The notes under the pieces were generated by a model. That model was given only the letters and a program-made list of their open reading frames with translations. It was not told the origin of the DNA and made no database searches. Below, one piece after another: positions 1 to 8,889 of a stretch of DNA of 64,000 nucleotides (position 1 is its first letter; each line of letters starts with the position of its first letter). Source of the DNA: Comamonadaceae bacterium (GTDB lineage: Bacteria; Pseudomonadota; Gammaproteobacteria; Burkholderiales; Burkholderiaceae_C); NCBI GenBank assembly GCA_027484105.1, contig JAIXUG010000014.1:1-64000 (forward strand), read 5' to 3'. Position numbers and translations under genes: made by a program.

Positions 1-928
<928 letters not shown>

Positions 929-969
929 GCAGGGGATCACCCGCGCCCCGCATCCGGAGCACTCACCGC

Positions 970-1917
970 ATGGCCCTGGATACTTATGAGCGCAGCGCCC
1001 CGCCGATTTTTCGGCAGGGCTTGTCCACAACCACCAAACTCATTTTGCTGAGCCTGGTGTCGTTGATGTTGATGGCCGCTGACCATCGCTTGCAGATTTC
1101 ACAACCCCTGCGTGCGGGGGTGGCATTTGCCTTGTCGCCTTTGCAATGGCTGTCATTGCAGCCCGCCCGCTTATGGGACGTGGCAGGCAATTACCTCAGT
1201 GGTGTGGAGTCTGCACGCGATGCCGCCTTGTCGTATGAAGCCCGAACCATTGCCCAGGCCCAACGGCTGCAGCAAGTCGAACAATTGAGCCAAGAAAACG
1301 CCAACCTGCGCCAACTGCTCGAACTGCGCTCGAGCGTCGCAGGTCCAAGCAAAGCGGTTGAGGTTTTGTACGACACGGCCGATCCCTATTCGCGTCGGCT
1401 GGTGGTCGACCGCGGCCAGCTGGCTGGCATCGTGACAGGCTCTGCCGTCATCGATGCTGCCGGCGTGGTCGGTCAGGTCACTCGGGTCTACCCACTGGTG
1501 AGCGAAGTCACCTTGCTGACGGATCGCCAGCAAAACATTCCGGTCATCAATGCCCGTTCGGGCAGTCGTCATGTGGCCAGCGGCAGTCCTCTGTCGGCGG
1601 GCGGTCCGATCGAACTGAAGTTTGTGCCCTCGGGCACCGACATGCAAAAGGGCGACCTGTTGACCACCAGTGGCATTGACGGCATTTACCCTCCAGGCCT
1701 GCATGTCGGGCGCATCACGCAAATCGACCGCCGGGTGGACGGCTCTTTTGCGACCGTGCATGCTGAACCCACCGCCAGTGAACGTGGGCGCCACTTGCTG
1801 GTCTTGTTACCCGTCAAGGACTGGCCCGCCAGACCAGCGGCCGACAAGGCCCCTGACACCAAAGGCAAAACACCCAACAAAGGTGCACAAAGCAATACCT
1901 CAGGAGCCAAGCCATGA
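970..1917 (+). CDS. mreC: Cell-shape protein MreC
   Basis: Bitopic inner-membrane protein that links MreB filaments to the periplasmic synthesis machinery and activates PBP2. The 315-aa product has a short cytoplasmic N-terminus, one membrane segment at about residues 18-36, a coiled-coil stretch around 75-115 (QRLQQVEQLSQENANLRQLL) and the beta-rich MreC domain. It ends in a Lys/Pro-rich tail of about 35 residues. ATG 970 was chosen because GGAGC sits about 10 bp upstream and the frame gives a normal MreC N-terminus; an upstream in-frame extension would run back into mreB. The stop overlaps the mreD start (ATGA), implying translational coupling. Confidence 0.95.
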   Translation: MALDTYERSAPPIFRQGLSTTTKLILLSLVSLMLMAADHRLQISQPLRAGVAFALSPLQWLSLQPARLWDVAGNYLSGVESARDAALSYEARTIAQAQRLQQVEQLSQENANLRQLLELRSSVAGPSKAVEVLYDTADPYSRRLVVDRGQLAGIVTGSAVIDAAGVVGQVTRVYPLVSEVTLLTDRQQNIPVINARSGSRHVASGSPLSAGGPIELKFVPSGTDMQKGDLLTTSGIDGIYPPGLHVGRITQIDRRVDGSFATVHAEPTASERGRHLLVLLPVKDWPARPAADKAPDTKGKTPNKGAQSNTSGAKP

Positions 1918-2435
1918 TCATGCCGGCTGGACGTCCTCTGCTCTTGCCTGCCAACCCCCGGTTCATCGGATTGAGTCTGGTGCTGGCCTTGCTCTTGCAC
2001 ATGCTGCTGGGCCTTTGGGGACAAGACTGGGTACCCGATGTGCTGGCGATCGCCATGGTGTTTTGGACCGTCCACCAGCCACGCAAAGTCGGGCTGGTAC
2101 TGGCCTTTTTCATGGGCTTGATGGTGGACGTGCACGAATCGGCCTTGCTGGGTCAAAACGCACTGTCTTATGTGGTGCTGTGCGGCTTGGCCACCGCCAC
2201 ACAGCGGCGCATGCTGTGGTTTCCGCTGGGCGAACAAGCGCTGCAAATTCTGCCTCTGTTCATCGCAGCCTCAGTGGTCGAGTGGCTGACCCGGTTGTTG
2301 GTGCACGACGCTTGGCCCAGCTGGTCGATGCTGCTGGCGCCTGCGCTCCAAGCCGGTCTTTGGCCCTTGATCGGTGCCTTGCTGCTGGCGCCTCAACGCC
2401 GGGCTTTTCAGCGCGATGACATCCGGCCACTTTGA
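1914..2435 (+). CDS. mreD: Rod-shape determining membrane protein MreD
   Basis: Polytopic inner-membrane component of the elongasome. The 173-aa product is almost entirely hydrophobic, with about five membrane segments (for example LVLALLLHMLLGLWG and LVLAFFMGLMVDV), as expected for MreD (~160-175 aa). The start overlaps the mreC stop by four bases and the next gene begins within a few bases of the mreD stop. Assignment rests on position between mreC and mrdA as well as hydrophobic character, because MreD is poorly conserved. Confidence 0.93.
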   Translation: MIMPAGRPLLLPANPRFIGLSLVLALLLHMLLGLWGQDWVPDVLAIAMVFWTVHQPRKVGLVLAFFMGLMVDVHESALLGQNALSYVVLCGLATATQRRMLWFPLGEQALQILPLFIAASVVEWLTRLLVHDAWPSWSMLLAPALQAGLWPLIGALLLAPQRRAFQRDDIRPL

Positions 2436-2437
2436 GC

Positions 2438-4444
2438 ATGTCACTGCACCTGCCCTCACTCGCGGAATTGCGCGACACCCGCGCTGAAATTGACCGCTTT
2501 CAAACGCGGGTAGTCATCGTTCAGTGGGCGATCCTGCTGTGTTTTATCCTCCTCGCTTCACGACTGATTTATCTGCAGGTCATTCGGCACGATGACCTGA
2601 TGACCCAAGCAGAAAGCAACCGCACGGCCATCTTGCCGACGGTGCCGCCACGCGGCAACATCCTGGACCGCAATGGCGTCGTGCTGGCCAACAACTACTC
2701 GGCCTACACACTGGAGATCACGCCCTCCAAAGTGAAAGATCTGGAAGCCACCATCGACGCACTGGCCGAACTGGTGGACATCCAGACCAAAGACCGCCGT
2801 CGCTTCAAGCGTTTGCGTGAAGAGTCCAAAAGCTTTGATTCCCTGCCCATTCGGAACCGACTCAGCGACGAAGAAGTCGCCCGTTTCAGTGCGCAGAGTT
2901 ACCGATTCCCGGGGGTAGAAATCAAGGCCCGGCTGTTCAGGCAATACCCCTATGGCGAGCTGGCCAGCCACGTGATTGGCTACATCGGCCGCATCAACCA
3001 GCGTGACAAGGAAATGCTGGAGGAAAACGACGACCTCGCCAATTACCGCGGCACCGAATACATCGGCAAGCTGGGTGTCGAGCAGCGCTACGAACGCGAG
3101 CTGCACGGCATCACGGGCGTCAACCAGGTCGAGACTTCGGCGGGTGGTCGGGCCATTCGCAGCCTGTCGAACCGGCCTGCCACACCAGGCCAAAACGTGG
3201 TCTTGTCGATCGACATCCAGCTGCAAAAGATGACCGAAGACCTGTTCGGCAACCGCCGAGGCGCCTTGGTCGCGCTGGACCCGCAAACCGGCGAAGTGCT
3301 GGCCTTTGTGAGTAAGCCCACCTTCGACCCCAACTGGTTCGTCGACGGCATTGATGTTGAAAACTGGCAAATGCTCAATGGCTCGATCGACAAGCCCTTG
3401 CTCAACCGTGCCCTGCGCGGCACCTACCCTCCAGGCTCGACCTACAAACCTTTCATGGCCCTGGCTGCATTGACCACCGGTAAACGCACCGCCAGCGCCA
3501 TCACACAGGACTCAGGTTCATGGACGTATGGCGGTCACACGTTCCGCAGCCATGGCGACCATGGCCTGGGAGCCGTGGACATGGTTCGGTCCATTGTGTC
3601 GTCGAGCAATGTGTACTACTACTCGCTGGCCAATGACATGGGGGTGGACGCCATCCATGATTTCATGAAGCCCTTGTGGTTTGGCCAGTTCACAGGCATC
3701 GACTTGCCTGGCGAGGTGCGCGGCATCCTGCCCAGCACCGAATGGAAGCGCAACTATTTCAAAAAGCCCGAACAAAAGAAATGGTTTGGCGGCGAGACCA
3801 TTTCGCTGGGCATTGGCCAGGGCTACAACACCTTCACCATGCTGCAATTGGCTTCGGCCACAGCCACCTTGGCCAACCGGGGTGTGCAATTCAAGCCGCG
3901 CGTGGTCACCGCCACACAAGACGCTCTGACCCATGCCCAAACGCAAGTGGCCGCGCAAGCACCGTTGAATTTGGGCTACCAAGCCGAGCACCTGGATGTG
4001 GTGCACAAAGGGCTGGTGGGCGTGGTGACTTCGGGCACCTCGGCCCGGGTGTTTGCGGGGGCAGGCTACACCAGCGCCGGCAAAACCGGTACGGCGCAAG
4101 CGGTGACGATTGGGCAAAAAGAAAAATACGATGCAGCCAAGTTGTCCGAATACCAGCGTGACCACTCGCTGTACATGGCCTATGCCCCTGCAGAATCCCC
4201 AAGAATCGCGGTCGCTGTGGTGGTTGAAAACGCAGGCTTTGGTGCCGCCGCGGCGGCACCCATTGCTCGACGGGTGTTTGACTATTGGTTGATGGGGCAT
4301 TACCCCAGTGAAGAAGACATGGCCGCGACGCAAAGAGGTCAATCGTCCAGCCCGATCGGCAAACCCCGGGCCAAGAAAGATGTGCCGCTGCTGAACCCCA
4401 AAGCAGTGTCCGCCGACAGGGCGCTGGAAGCCGTCAAGCCGTGA
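2438..4444 (+). CDS. mrdA: Penicillin-binding protein 2 (peptidoglycan DD-transpeptidase)
   Basis: Monofunctional class B transpeptidase that cross-links peptidoglycan during elongation. The 668-aa product has one N-terminal membrane anchor (about residues 25-45), the PBP dimerisation domain, and a transpeptidase domain with all three motifs: S334-T-Y-K337 in PGSTYKPF, SSN in SSSNVYYYS, and KTG in SAGKTGTAQ. ATG 2438 was preferred; a TTG at 2432 overlapping the mreD stop would add two residues and cannot be excluded. rodA, commonly next to mrdA, is absent; the next gene is convergent. Confidence 0.96.
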   Translation: MSLHLPSLAELRDTRAEIDRFQTRVVIVQWAILLCFILLASRLIYLQVIRHDDLMTQAESNRTAILPTVPPRGNILDRNGVVLANNYSAYTLEITPSKVKDLEATIDALAELVDIQTKDRRRFKRLREESKSFDSLPIRNRLSDEEVARFSAQSYRFPGVEIKARLFRQYPYGELASHVIGYIGRINQRDKEMLEENDDLANYRGTEYIGKLGVEQRYERELHGITGVNQVETSAGGRAIRSLSNRPATPGQNVVLSIDIQLQKMTEDLFGNRRGALVALDPQTGEVLAFVSKPTFDPNWFVDGIDVENWQMLNGSIDKPLLNRALRGTYPPGSTYKPFMALAALTTGKRTASAITQDSGSWTYGGHTFRSHGDHGLGAVDMVRSIVSSSNVYYYSLANDMGVDAIHDFMKPLWFGQFTGIDLPGEVRGILPSTEWKRNYFKKPEQKKWFGGETISLGIGQGYNTFTMLQLASATATLANRGVQFKPRVVTATQDALTHAQTQVAAQAPLNLGYQAEHLDVVHKGLVGVVTSGTSARVFAGAGYTSAGKTGTAQAVTIGQKEKYDAAKLSEYQRDHSLYMAYAPAESPRIAVAVVVENAGFGAAAAAPIARRVFDYWLMGHYPSEEDMAATQRGQSSSPIGKPRAKKDVPLLNPKAVSADRALEAVKP

Positions 4445-4456
4445 AATGCGGTGGAT

Positions 4457-4870
4457 TCAGCTGGCGTAAACCGAATCGAAACTGGCAAAACCTTTGACCT
4501 CGATGGGGTTGCCAAACGGGTCCATGAAAAACATGGTCCATTGCTCACCAGGCTGCCCAGCAAAGCGCAGGTGGGGTTCGACCACAAACGCCATGTTGCT
4601 GGATTTCAGGCGCTCGGCCAGCGCATGCCAGTCGGCCTCCTGCAAGACCAGACCGAAATGCGGCATGGGCACCAGATGATCCCCCACGTGGCCCGTCAAG
4701 CTGGTCTTGAAAGGCTCACCCAGATGCAGCGAGATCTGGTGCGAAAAAAAGTCAAAGTCAACCCAGGTGTCGGTCGATCGGCCCTCTTTGCAACCGAGCA
4801 CATCGCCATAAAAGCGACGCGCTTCATCGAGGTCTGTGACGTGAAAAGCGAAATGAAAAAGGCTGTGCAT
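4457..4870 (-). CDS. VOC (glyoxalase/bleomycin resistance/dioxygenase) family protein
   Basis: Small metalloprotein of the vicinal-oxygen-chelate superfamily; the substrate cannot be inferred. The 137-aa product begins with a typical VOC strand-helix unit (FHFAFHVTDLDEARRFY), has the mid-domain HFGLVL strand and ends in FMDPFGNPIEVKGF, where the Asn-Pro-Glu region forms the last metal-binding strand. ATG 4870 was chosen because the fold starts immediately after it; an ATG four codons upstream (4882) is also possible. It is convergent with mrdA, 12 bp apart, with no obvious terminator between them. Confidence 0.85.
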   Translation of the reverse strand: MHSLFHFAFHVTDLDEARRFYGDVLGCKEGRSTDTWVDFDFFSHQISLHLGEPFKTSLTGHVGDHLVPMPHFGLVLQEADWHALAERLKSSNMAFVVEPHLRFAGQPGEQWTMFFMDPFGNPIEVKGFASFDSVYAS

Positions 4871-4962
4871 GACCCCAAGCATAGCAGCGCCAACCCCCCC
4901 AAACCATGGGTGAAAACCGCGATTGGCCAACCTAGAAAGGGCGGGGTCGGTTGCCAAAATGT

Positions 4963-5334
4963 TCAGCGGCCTTGTTCCTTGCGGGTCTGGCAGACGATGC
5001 AGCGTTTGGCGGTGGGGTATGCGTTCAGGCGTGCAGAGGGTATGCCCACGCCGCAGTCGGTGCACAGGGCATAGGTGCCCGCCTGAATGCGCTCGAGTGC
5101 GGCGTCGATGTCTCCCAGCTCGGCGGTTGCGTGTTCGTTCATGGCGAATTCGTCGTCACGCTCGGAAATGGCCTGGGCCCGGTTTTCAAAACTGCGCACA
5201 TCGTGCTCGGAAGCCATGTCCGCACGCGAGACCAAACCGCCACGCTGTTGAGCAATGCGTTCCAGCAGTGAAGCACGCTCACGCAAGAGGCGTTCGCGGT
5301 AGAGGGTGAGGCTTGGGGTGTCGGATGAAGTCAT
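4963..5334 (-). CDS. TraR/DksA family zinc-finger protein
   Basis: Short DksA-like protein expected to bind the RNA polymerase secondary channel or act as a general regulator. The 123-aa product has a Glu/Arg-rich helical N-terminal half (RERLLRERASLLERIAQQ) and a four-cysteine zinc finger near the C-terminus, CTDC then CIVC with 17 residues between the pairs. The acidic tip expected for a DksA coiled coil is not obvious, so it is more likely a DksA paralogue or TraR-like protein than the housekeeping DksA. The gene is transcribed alone, between the VOC and GST genes on the same strand. Confidence 0.85.
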   Translation of the reverse strand: MTSSDTPSLTLYRERLLRERASLLERIAQQRGGLVSRADMASEHDVRSFENRAQAISERDDEFAMNEHATAELGDIDAALERIQAGTYALCTDCGVGIPSARLNAYPTAKRCIVCQTRKEQGR

Positions 5335-5449
5335 GGTTTCATCCTAGGCGACTGCAGTGACGCAGCATTGATGTGGGTCAACCCCGGCTGCCGCAAGGCC
5401 GCAGCCTTGGGCAAGGGGTGCTGCGCATCATGTACTCAAGCGCACAGGC

Positions 5450-6100
5450 TCAGCTCTTGGCTTTCATGCGTGACATCATCAATTCCATATTGGCCTTGCG
5501 GTCCGCGTTGACCGTCTGCATGTGGGGACGCTCGCCCATCATCTTGAGATAGTCGCGCACAGGCAGTTCGGCCAGGAAGTCTTTGCCGTAAACCAGCTTG
5601 GTGGCACCAGACACCAAGGGCAAGTGCGTCACGGCAGCGCAGTCGGCCAGAGTCAAACTGTCGCCCGCGACGAAGGGCGAGAACTTGGCCAACTTGGCAA
5701 AGGCCGCCACGCTCTTTTCGAGTTGCGCTGCGGTTTTCTCTTTGACCGAATCGCTCACCTTGCCACCAAAAAAGGCTTCGGGGTACAGGTTGCGCGCGAC
5801 CAGCTCCAGGTGCAGGTCGAGAAACAGCGCCAACTCGCGCACCTTGGCAGCGGCAAAAGGGTCGGCAGGGATCAAGGGGTTTTGCGGGTATTTTTGCTCG
5901 ATGTATTCCAGCATCACGGCCGACTCACACACTGCGCCCTCTGGCGTCTTGAGGTAAGGCACTTTGCCCAAAGGGCTGGCTTGGGCATCTGTCCCACCCA
6001 CCCAGGCCAGCTCTTCTGTGAAGGGGACGCCTTTTTCGAGCAAGGCCAATTTGACTTTGTTGTAGTAATTGCTGGCAGAAAAGCCGCAGAGAGTGAGCAT
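5450..6100 (-). CDS. Glutathione S-transferase family protein
   Basis: Cytosolic GST that would conjugate or reduce electrophiles with glutathione. The 216-aa product has the thioredoxin-like N-terminal domain (SNYYNKVKLALLEKG), the cis-proline loop GKVPYL, the glutathione-contacting ESAVMLEYIE segment and an all-helical C-terminal domain with the conserved LTLADCA N-capping box. The start at 6100 is supported by GGAG a few bases upstream; an upstream in-frame ATG (6133) lacks such a site. It is divergent from the BLUF gene across 159 bp that must hold both promoters. Confidence 0.92.
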   Translation of the reverse strand: MLTLCGFSASNYYNKVKLALLEKGVPFTEELAWVGGTDAQASPLGKVPYLKTPEGAVCESAVMLEYIEQKYPQNPLIPADPFAAAKVRELALFLDLHLELVARNLYPEAFFGGKVSDSVKEKTAAQLEKSVAAFAKLAKFSPFVAGDSLTLADCAAVTHLPLVSGATKLVYGKDFLAELPVRDYLKMMGERPHMQTVNADRKANMELMMSRMKAKS

Positions 6101-6259
6101 GGGAATCTCCGAAAGAAGTTTGAACAAGACCAAAGGTTAGCCCAAGGGCGGCAGCAACCGGGTCACACAGTTGACCGGGCCCCCAAGAGACGGGGTTTGG
6201 CTTGTAAGGCTCATATCAAACGTTTCGTCAAGAATGTCGGGCCTTTATTTGGAGCCCCA

Positions 6260-6655
6260 ATGCTGGAACGCCTTGTTTACCGATCAAAAGCCACCCACAA
6301 GCTGGGCAGTTTGCATTTGTCCAATTTGCTGTTGCAGTGTCGCAAACGCAACCGCGAACTGGGCATCACCGGGCATTTGCTTTACACCGAAGAGGTATTT
6401 GTCCAATGCATTGAAGGGCCCACCGAGTCCATCGAAGCTGTTTGGCAAAGCTTGCAGCGCGACGAACGTCACCATGACCTGCAATTGCTGTCACGACACC
6501 CTGAAACCACCCGAAGGTTTGCCGAGTGGTCCATGGCGTTTTCTTCGTATGCACATTTCAACAAGTACGACATTCCTGGCTTTTTCCCGGTCGATCATGA
6601 CGGGATGACTCAAGCCGCCGAGCGTTGTGCCAATTCAACGGTATCGCTGGTTTAG
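6260..6655 (+). CDS. Short BLUF-domain blue-light sensor
   Basis: FAD-binding photoreceptor domain with no attached output domain. The 131-aa product carries the flavin-switch residues: Y7 (LVYRS), Q49 (FVQCIEGP) and W90 (FAEWSMAF), with N31 in the flavin-contacting helix. Length matches short BLUF proteins such as PixD/YcgF-type stand-alone domains. GGAG ends 6 bp before ATG 6260. The partner protein is unknown; neither neighbour is an EAL/GGDEF protein or obvious regulator. Confidence 0.93.
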   Translation: MLERLVYRSKATHKLGSLHLSNLLLQCRKRNRELGITGHLLYTEEVFVQCIEGPTESIEAVWQSLQRDERHHDLQLLSRHPETTRRFAEWSMAFSSYAHFNKYDIPGFFPVDHDGMTQAAERCANSTVSLV

Positions 6656-6690
6656 ACCCGGTTTTTCAGCCGGTGCCATAATCACGGCCC

Positions 6691-7056
6691 ATGTCCATCC
6701 TGCAGACTCTGCGCAACGCCCATCGCCTCACCCGCTTCGTGCTGGTGTGGTTTGCGTTGTTCTTGGGCGTTGCAGTGGCGTCTCCAGTGATCAACCCCGA
6801 AAGCCTGCAGCTGGTCTGCACCTCGGCGGGCAATGTGAAACTGGTTGTAGCGGCCAATGATGGTCAGGATGGTTCTGACAAAAGCCACAGCCTGGACTGC
6901 CCCCTGTGCTTGCCCATGGTCGCGCCCTTGGCAGCATCTGTCCAGACACCCGGTCACACCGGATTGTCTTTTGCGCTGACCCCTCTCGAGCAGGCACGCC
7001 TGGCCTCGCTCATCGGCCTGCCATGGCAGGCCCGAGCCCCTCCCTCTTTGTCCTGA
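6691..7056 (+). CDS. DUF2946 family protein (first copy in copper locus)
   Basis: Small exported or membrane-anchored protein of the DUF2946 family, often found in bacterial copper loci; function undefined. The 121-aa product has an N-terminal hydrophobic segment (FVLVWFALFLGVAVAS), the CTSAGNVKLV signature and a paired-cysteine motif CPLC. The cysteines could bind metal, but this is inference. No clear ribosome-binding site precedes ATG 6691, and a CATAAT element lies 9 bp upstream, so a near-leaderless transcript is possible. It is the first of nine same-strand genes. Confidence 0.8.
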   Translation: MSILQTLRNAHRLTRFVLVWFALFLGVAVASPVINPESLQLVCTSAGNVKLVVAANDGQDGSDKSHSLDCPLCLPMVAPLAASVQTPGHTGLSFALTPLEQARLASLIGLPWQARAPPSLS

Positions 7057-7186
7057 TCCCGCAGTCTGTTGACGCTCAGCTGGACCTGCCTTTTGCCGGT
7101 CGGTGGCTGATAGCACCTGCTGACGACTGGCGCCTGCCCCATGGGGCTCAGCCAAACCTTTTCCATTTTTTCTACTGGAGTTCACC

Positions 7187-7654
7187 ATGAAACGTGTTGT
7201 GATGTCTTTGGCCGCCATCGTGCTGGCCAGTGCTGCCCAAGCCCAAGTGACCGTGAAAGACGCTTGGGTGCGCGCCACCGTACCCCAGCAAAAGGCCACG
7301 GGTGCCTTCATGCAGCTGCAATCGGCGCAAGACGCCAAATTGGTCTCGGCCCAATCGCCTGTGGCGGGTGTGGTCGAGGTGCATGAAATGAGCATGGACG
7401 GCGGCGTCATGAAAATGCGTGCCATCCCCAGTCTGGACTTGCCTGCAGGCAAGGCCGTCGAACTCAAGCCTGGCGGTTTCCACGTCATGCTGATGGACCT
7501 GAAGGCCCAAGTCAAAGACGGTGACACCGTGCCGGTGACCCTGGTGGTGGAAGGCAAGGACGGCAAGCGCCAGTCGCTGGAGCTGAAAGTGCCTGCCCGC
7601 ACCGCCGCTGCACCGGCCATGAAGCACGGCGAAGGCCACAAGCACAAGCACTGA
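7187..7654 (+). CDS. Periplasmic PCu(A)C copper chaperone (first copy)
   Basis: Secreted Cu(I) chaperone of the PCu(A)C family, which delivers copper to the CuA/CuB sites of cytochrome oxidase. The 155-aa product has a Sec signal peptide (about residues 1-20, ending ASAAQA), and the family metal motif: H and M in VHEMSMDGGVMKM, then HVMLM about 20 residues later. The C-terminus is His/Lys-rich (HGEGHKHKH) and could hold extra copper. It lies 130 bp after the DUF2946 gene with ACTGGAG as a ribosome-binding site. Confidence 0.93.
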   Translation: MKRVVMSLAAIVLASAAQAQVTVKDAWVRATVPQQKATGAFMQLQSAQDAKLVSAQSPVAGVVEVHEMSMDGGVMKMRAIPSLDLPAGKAVELKPGGFHVMLMDLKAQVKDGDTVPVTLVVEGKDGKRQSLELKVPARTAAAPAMKHGEGHKHKH

Positions 7655-7704
7655 AACAGCCTCGTGCACGCTCTCAAATCCTGATCCTTTCCATTTAAGG
7701 GGGC

Positions 7705-8319
7705 ATGGATGAAATCACTGGAGATCCATTGATGGATTTTTTATCCCACATCCCTGTGACGAACACCATTGATGTGCCACGTGGTCAACTCTTAATGCAC
7801 GCCGGCTGCAGTGGGCCTCTATGGCGTGTGACGCATGGTGTTTTCAAACTCGTGCGTCACGGCCAAGATGGCGACACCCTGGTGCAGTTAGCCCAGACAG
7901 GCGATCTGATCGGTGTAGAGGCTCTGTGCGCCTCACCCTATGCATTCACCGCTATTGCACTGGTGACGGCACAGGTTCAATCTGTTGGAATGCCCAATAG
8001 CTTGGATGCCTACGAGACGATGTCAGTAGGTTTTGTGCAGCAACAGCGCCAAACCTGCGACATGTTGCGTTTGCGAACGGGGCCGATTGCCCAACGCCTG
8101 TCTTGCTTATTGCAAATACTGGGCAAACAAGCCGATGGTCGGATTCTGCGTGTGCAACGCAAAGAACTTCCCACTTTGAAGGAAATGGCCCGCGTGGTTG
8201 ACGCAAGTTTTGAAACGGTTTGTCGCGAGCTCAACTCTCTGATGCCTGAGCACAAACGGGTCCAAAAACGAGTCACTACAAAATGGATCAGACCCTGCCC
8301 CTTTGCTGTATCGGTCTGA
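7705..8319 (+). CDS. Crp/Fnr family transcriptional regulator
   Basis: Helix-turn-helix regulator with an N-terminal cyclic-nucleotide-like beta domain. The 204-aa product shows the beta-roll glycine pattern (VTHGVFKLVRHG, TGDLIG), a dimerisation helix around 115-145 and a C-terminal winged HTH (LPTLKEMARVVDASFETVCREL). The N-terminal cysteine cluster of FNR is absent, so it should not carry an FNR-type Fe-S cluster; the ligand is unknown. AAGGGGG precedes ATG 7705. A sampled line (8161-8220) is 47% GC against 62% in a neighbouring copper-gene line (8641-8700), suggesting separate acquisition. Position implies control of the copper genes. Confidence 0.88.
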   Translation: MDEITGDPLMDFLSHIPVTNTIDVPRGQLLMHAGCSGPLWRVTHGVFKLVRHGQDGDTLVQLAQTGDLIGVEALCASPYAFTAIALVTAQVQSVGMPNSLDAYETMSVGFVQQQRQTCDMLRLRTGPIAQRLSCLLQILGKQADGRILRVQRKELPTLKEMARVVDASFETVCRELNSLMPEHKRVQKRVTTKWIRPCPFAVSV

Positions 8320-8328
8320 TGGCACACC

Positions 8329-8871
8329 ATGCAGATGAACAAACTTGTCGCTTGTCAGCACCGATCAAAAACCAGCTTGATCGCAAGCGTGATTTTTAGC
8401 AGCTTGTTGCTGGGGGGCTTGGCACTGTCATTCAACCTGGCACACGCCCACGACTTCAAGCTGGGCGATCTGTTGATCGACCATCCCTATGCCACGCCCA
8501 GCCTGGCTGGCACACGCAACGGCAGCGTGTACTTCAAAGGCCTGCGCAACCGAGGCGGCCAAGCCGACCGCTTGATCGCCGCCAAAAGCGCCGTGGCCGA
8601 ACGTGTCGAGCTGCACCAGATGCAGATGGACGGGACCATCATGCGCATGCGTGAAGTGCCCGCCATCGAACTGCCTGCACGCACCGAAGTCAATCTGCGC
8701 CACGGTGGTGCGGGCACACACCACCTGATGCTGCACGGTCTGAAACAGCCTTTAAAAGACGGCGACCGCTTCGACCTGGAGCTGGTCTTTGAAAAAGCCG
8801 GAACACGCAAAGTCAATGTCTGGGTGCAAACACCGCGCTCAGGCAACGCCACCCATACACATCCACACTAA
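8329..8871 (+). CDS. Periplasmic PCu(A)C copper chaperone (second copy)
   Basis: Second copper chaperone of the same family, 180 aa, with a longer N-terminal signal/anchor (SVIFSSLLLGGLALSFNLAHA) ending just before the mature domain. The metal motif is present: HQMQMDGTIMRM and, downstream, HHLMLHGL. The C-terminus ends in HTHPH. It starts 9 bp after the Crp gene stop and is followed 18 bp later by the MbnP-like gene. Two divergent PCu(A)C proteins in one operon suggests separate client proteins, which is inference. Confidence 0.9.
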   Translation: MQMNKLVACQHRSKTSLIASVIFSSLLLGGLALSFNLAHAHDFKLGDLLIDHPYATPSLAGTRNGSVYFKGLRNRGGQADRLIAAKSAVAERVELHQMQMDGTIMRMREVPAIELPARTEVNLRHGGAGTHHLMLHGLKQPLKDGDRFDLELVFEKAGTRKVNVWVQTPRSGNATHTHPH

Positions 8872-8889
8872 AACCTTTTAGGAGTCCCC

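Noticed and set aside
5386-5406. Hairpin GGCTGC...GCAGCC between DksA-like and GST genes
   Set aside because: Only six pairs, a loop with mismatches and no T-run; not a convincing terminator.
7136-7147. Palindrome GCCCCATGGGGC before the first PCu(A)C gene
   Set aside because: No T-tract follows and no second copy was found; could be chance in GC-rich sequence.
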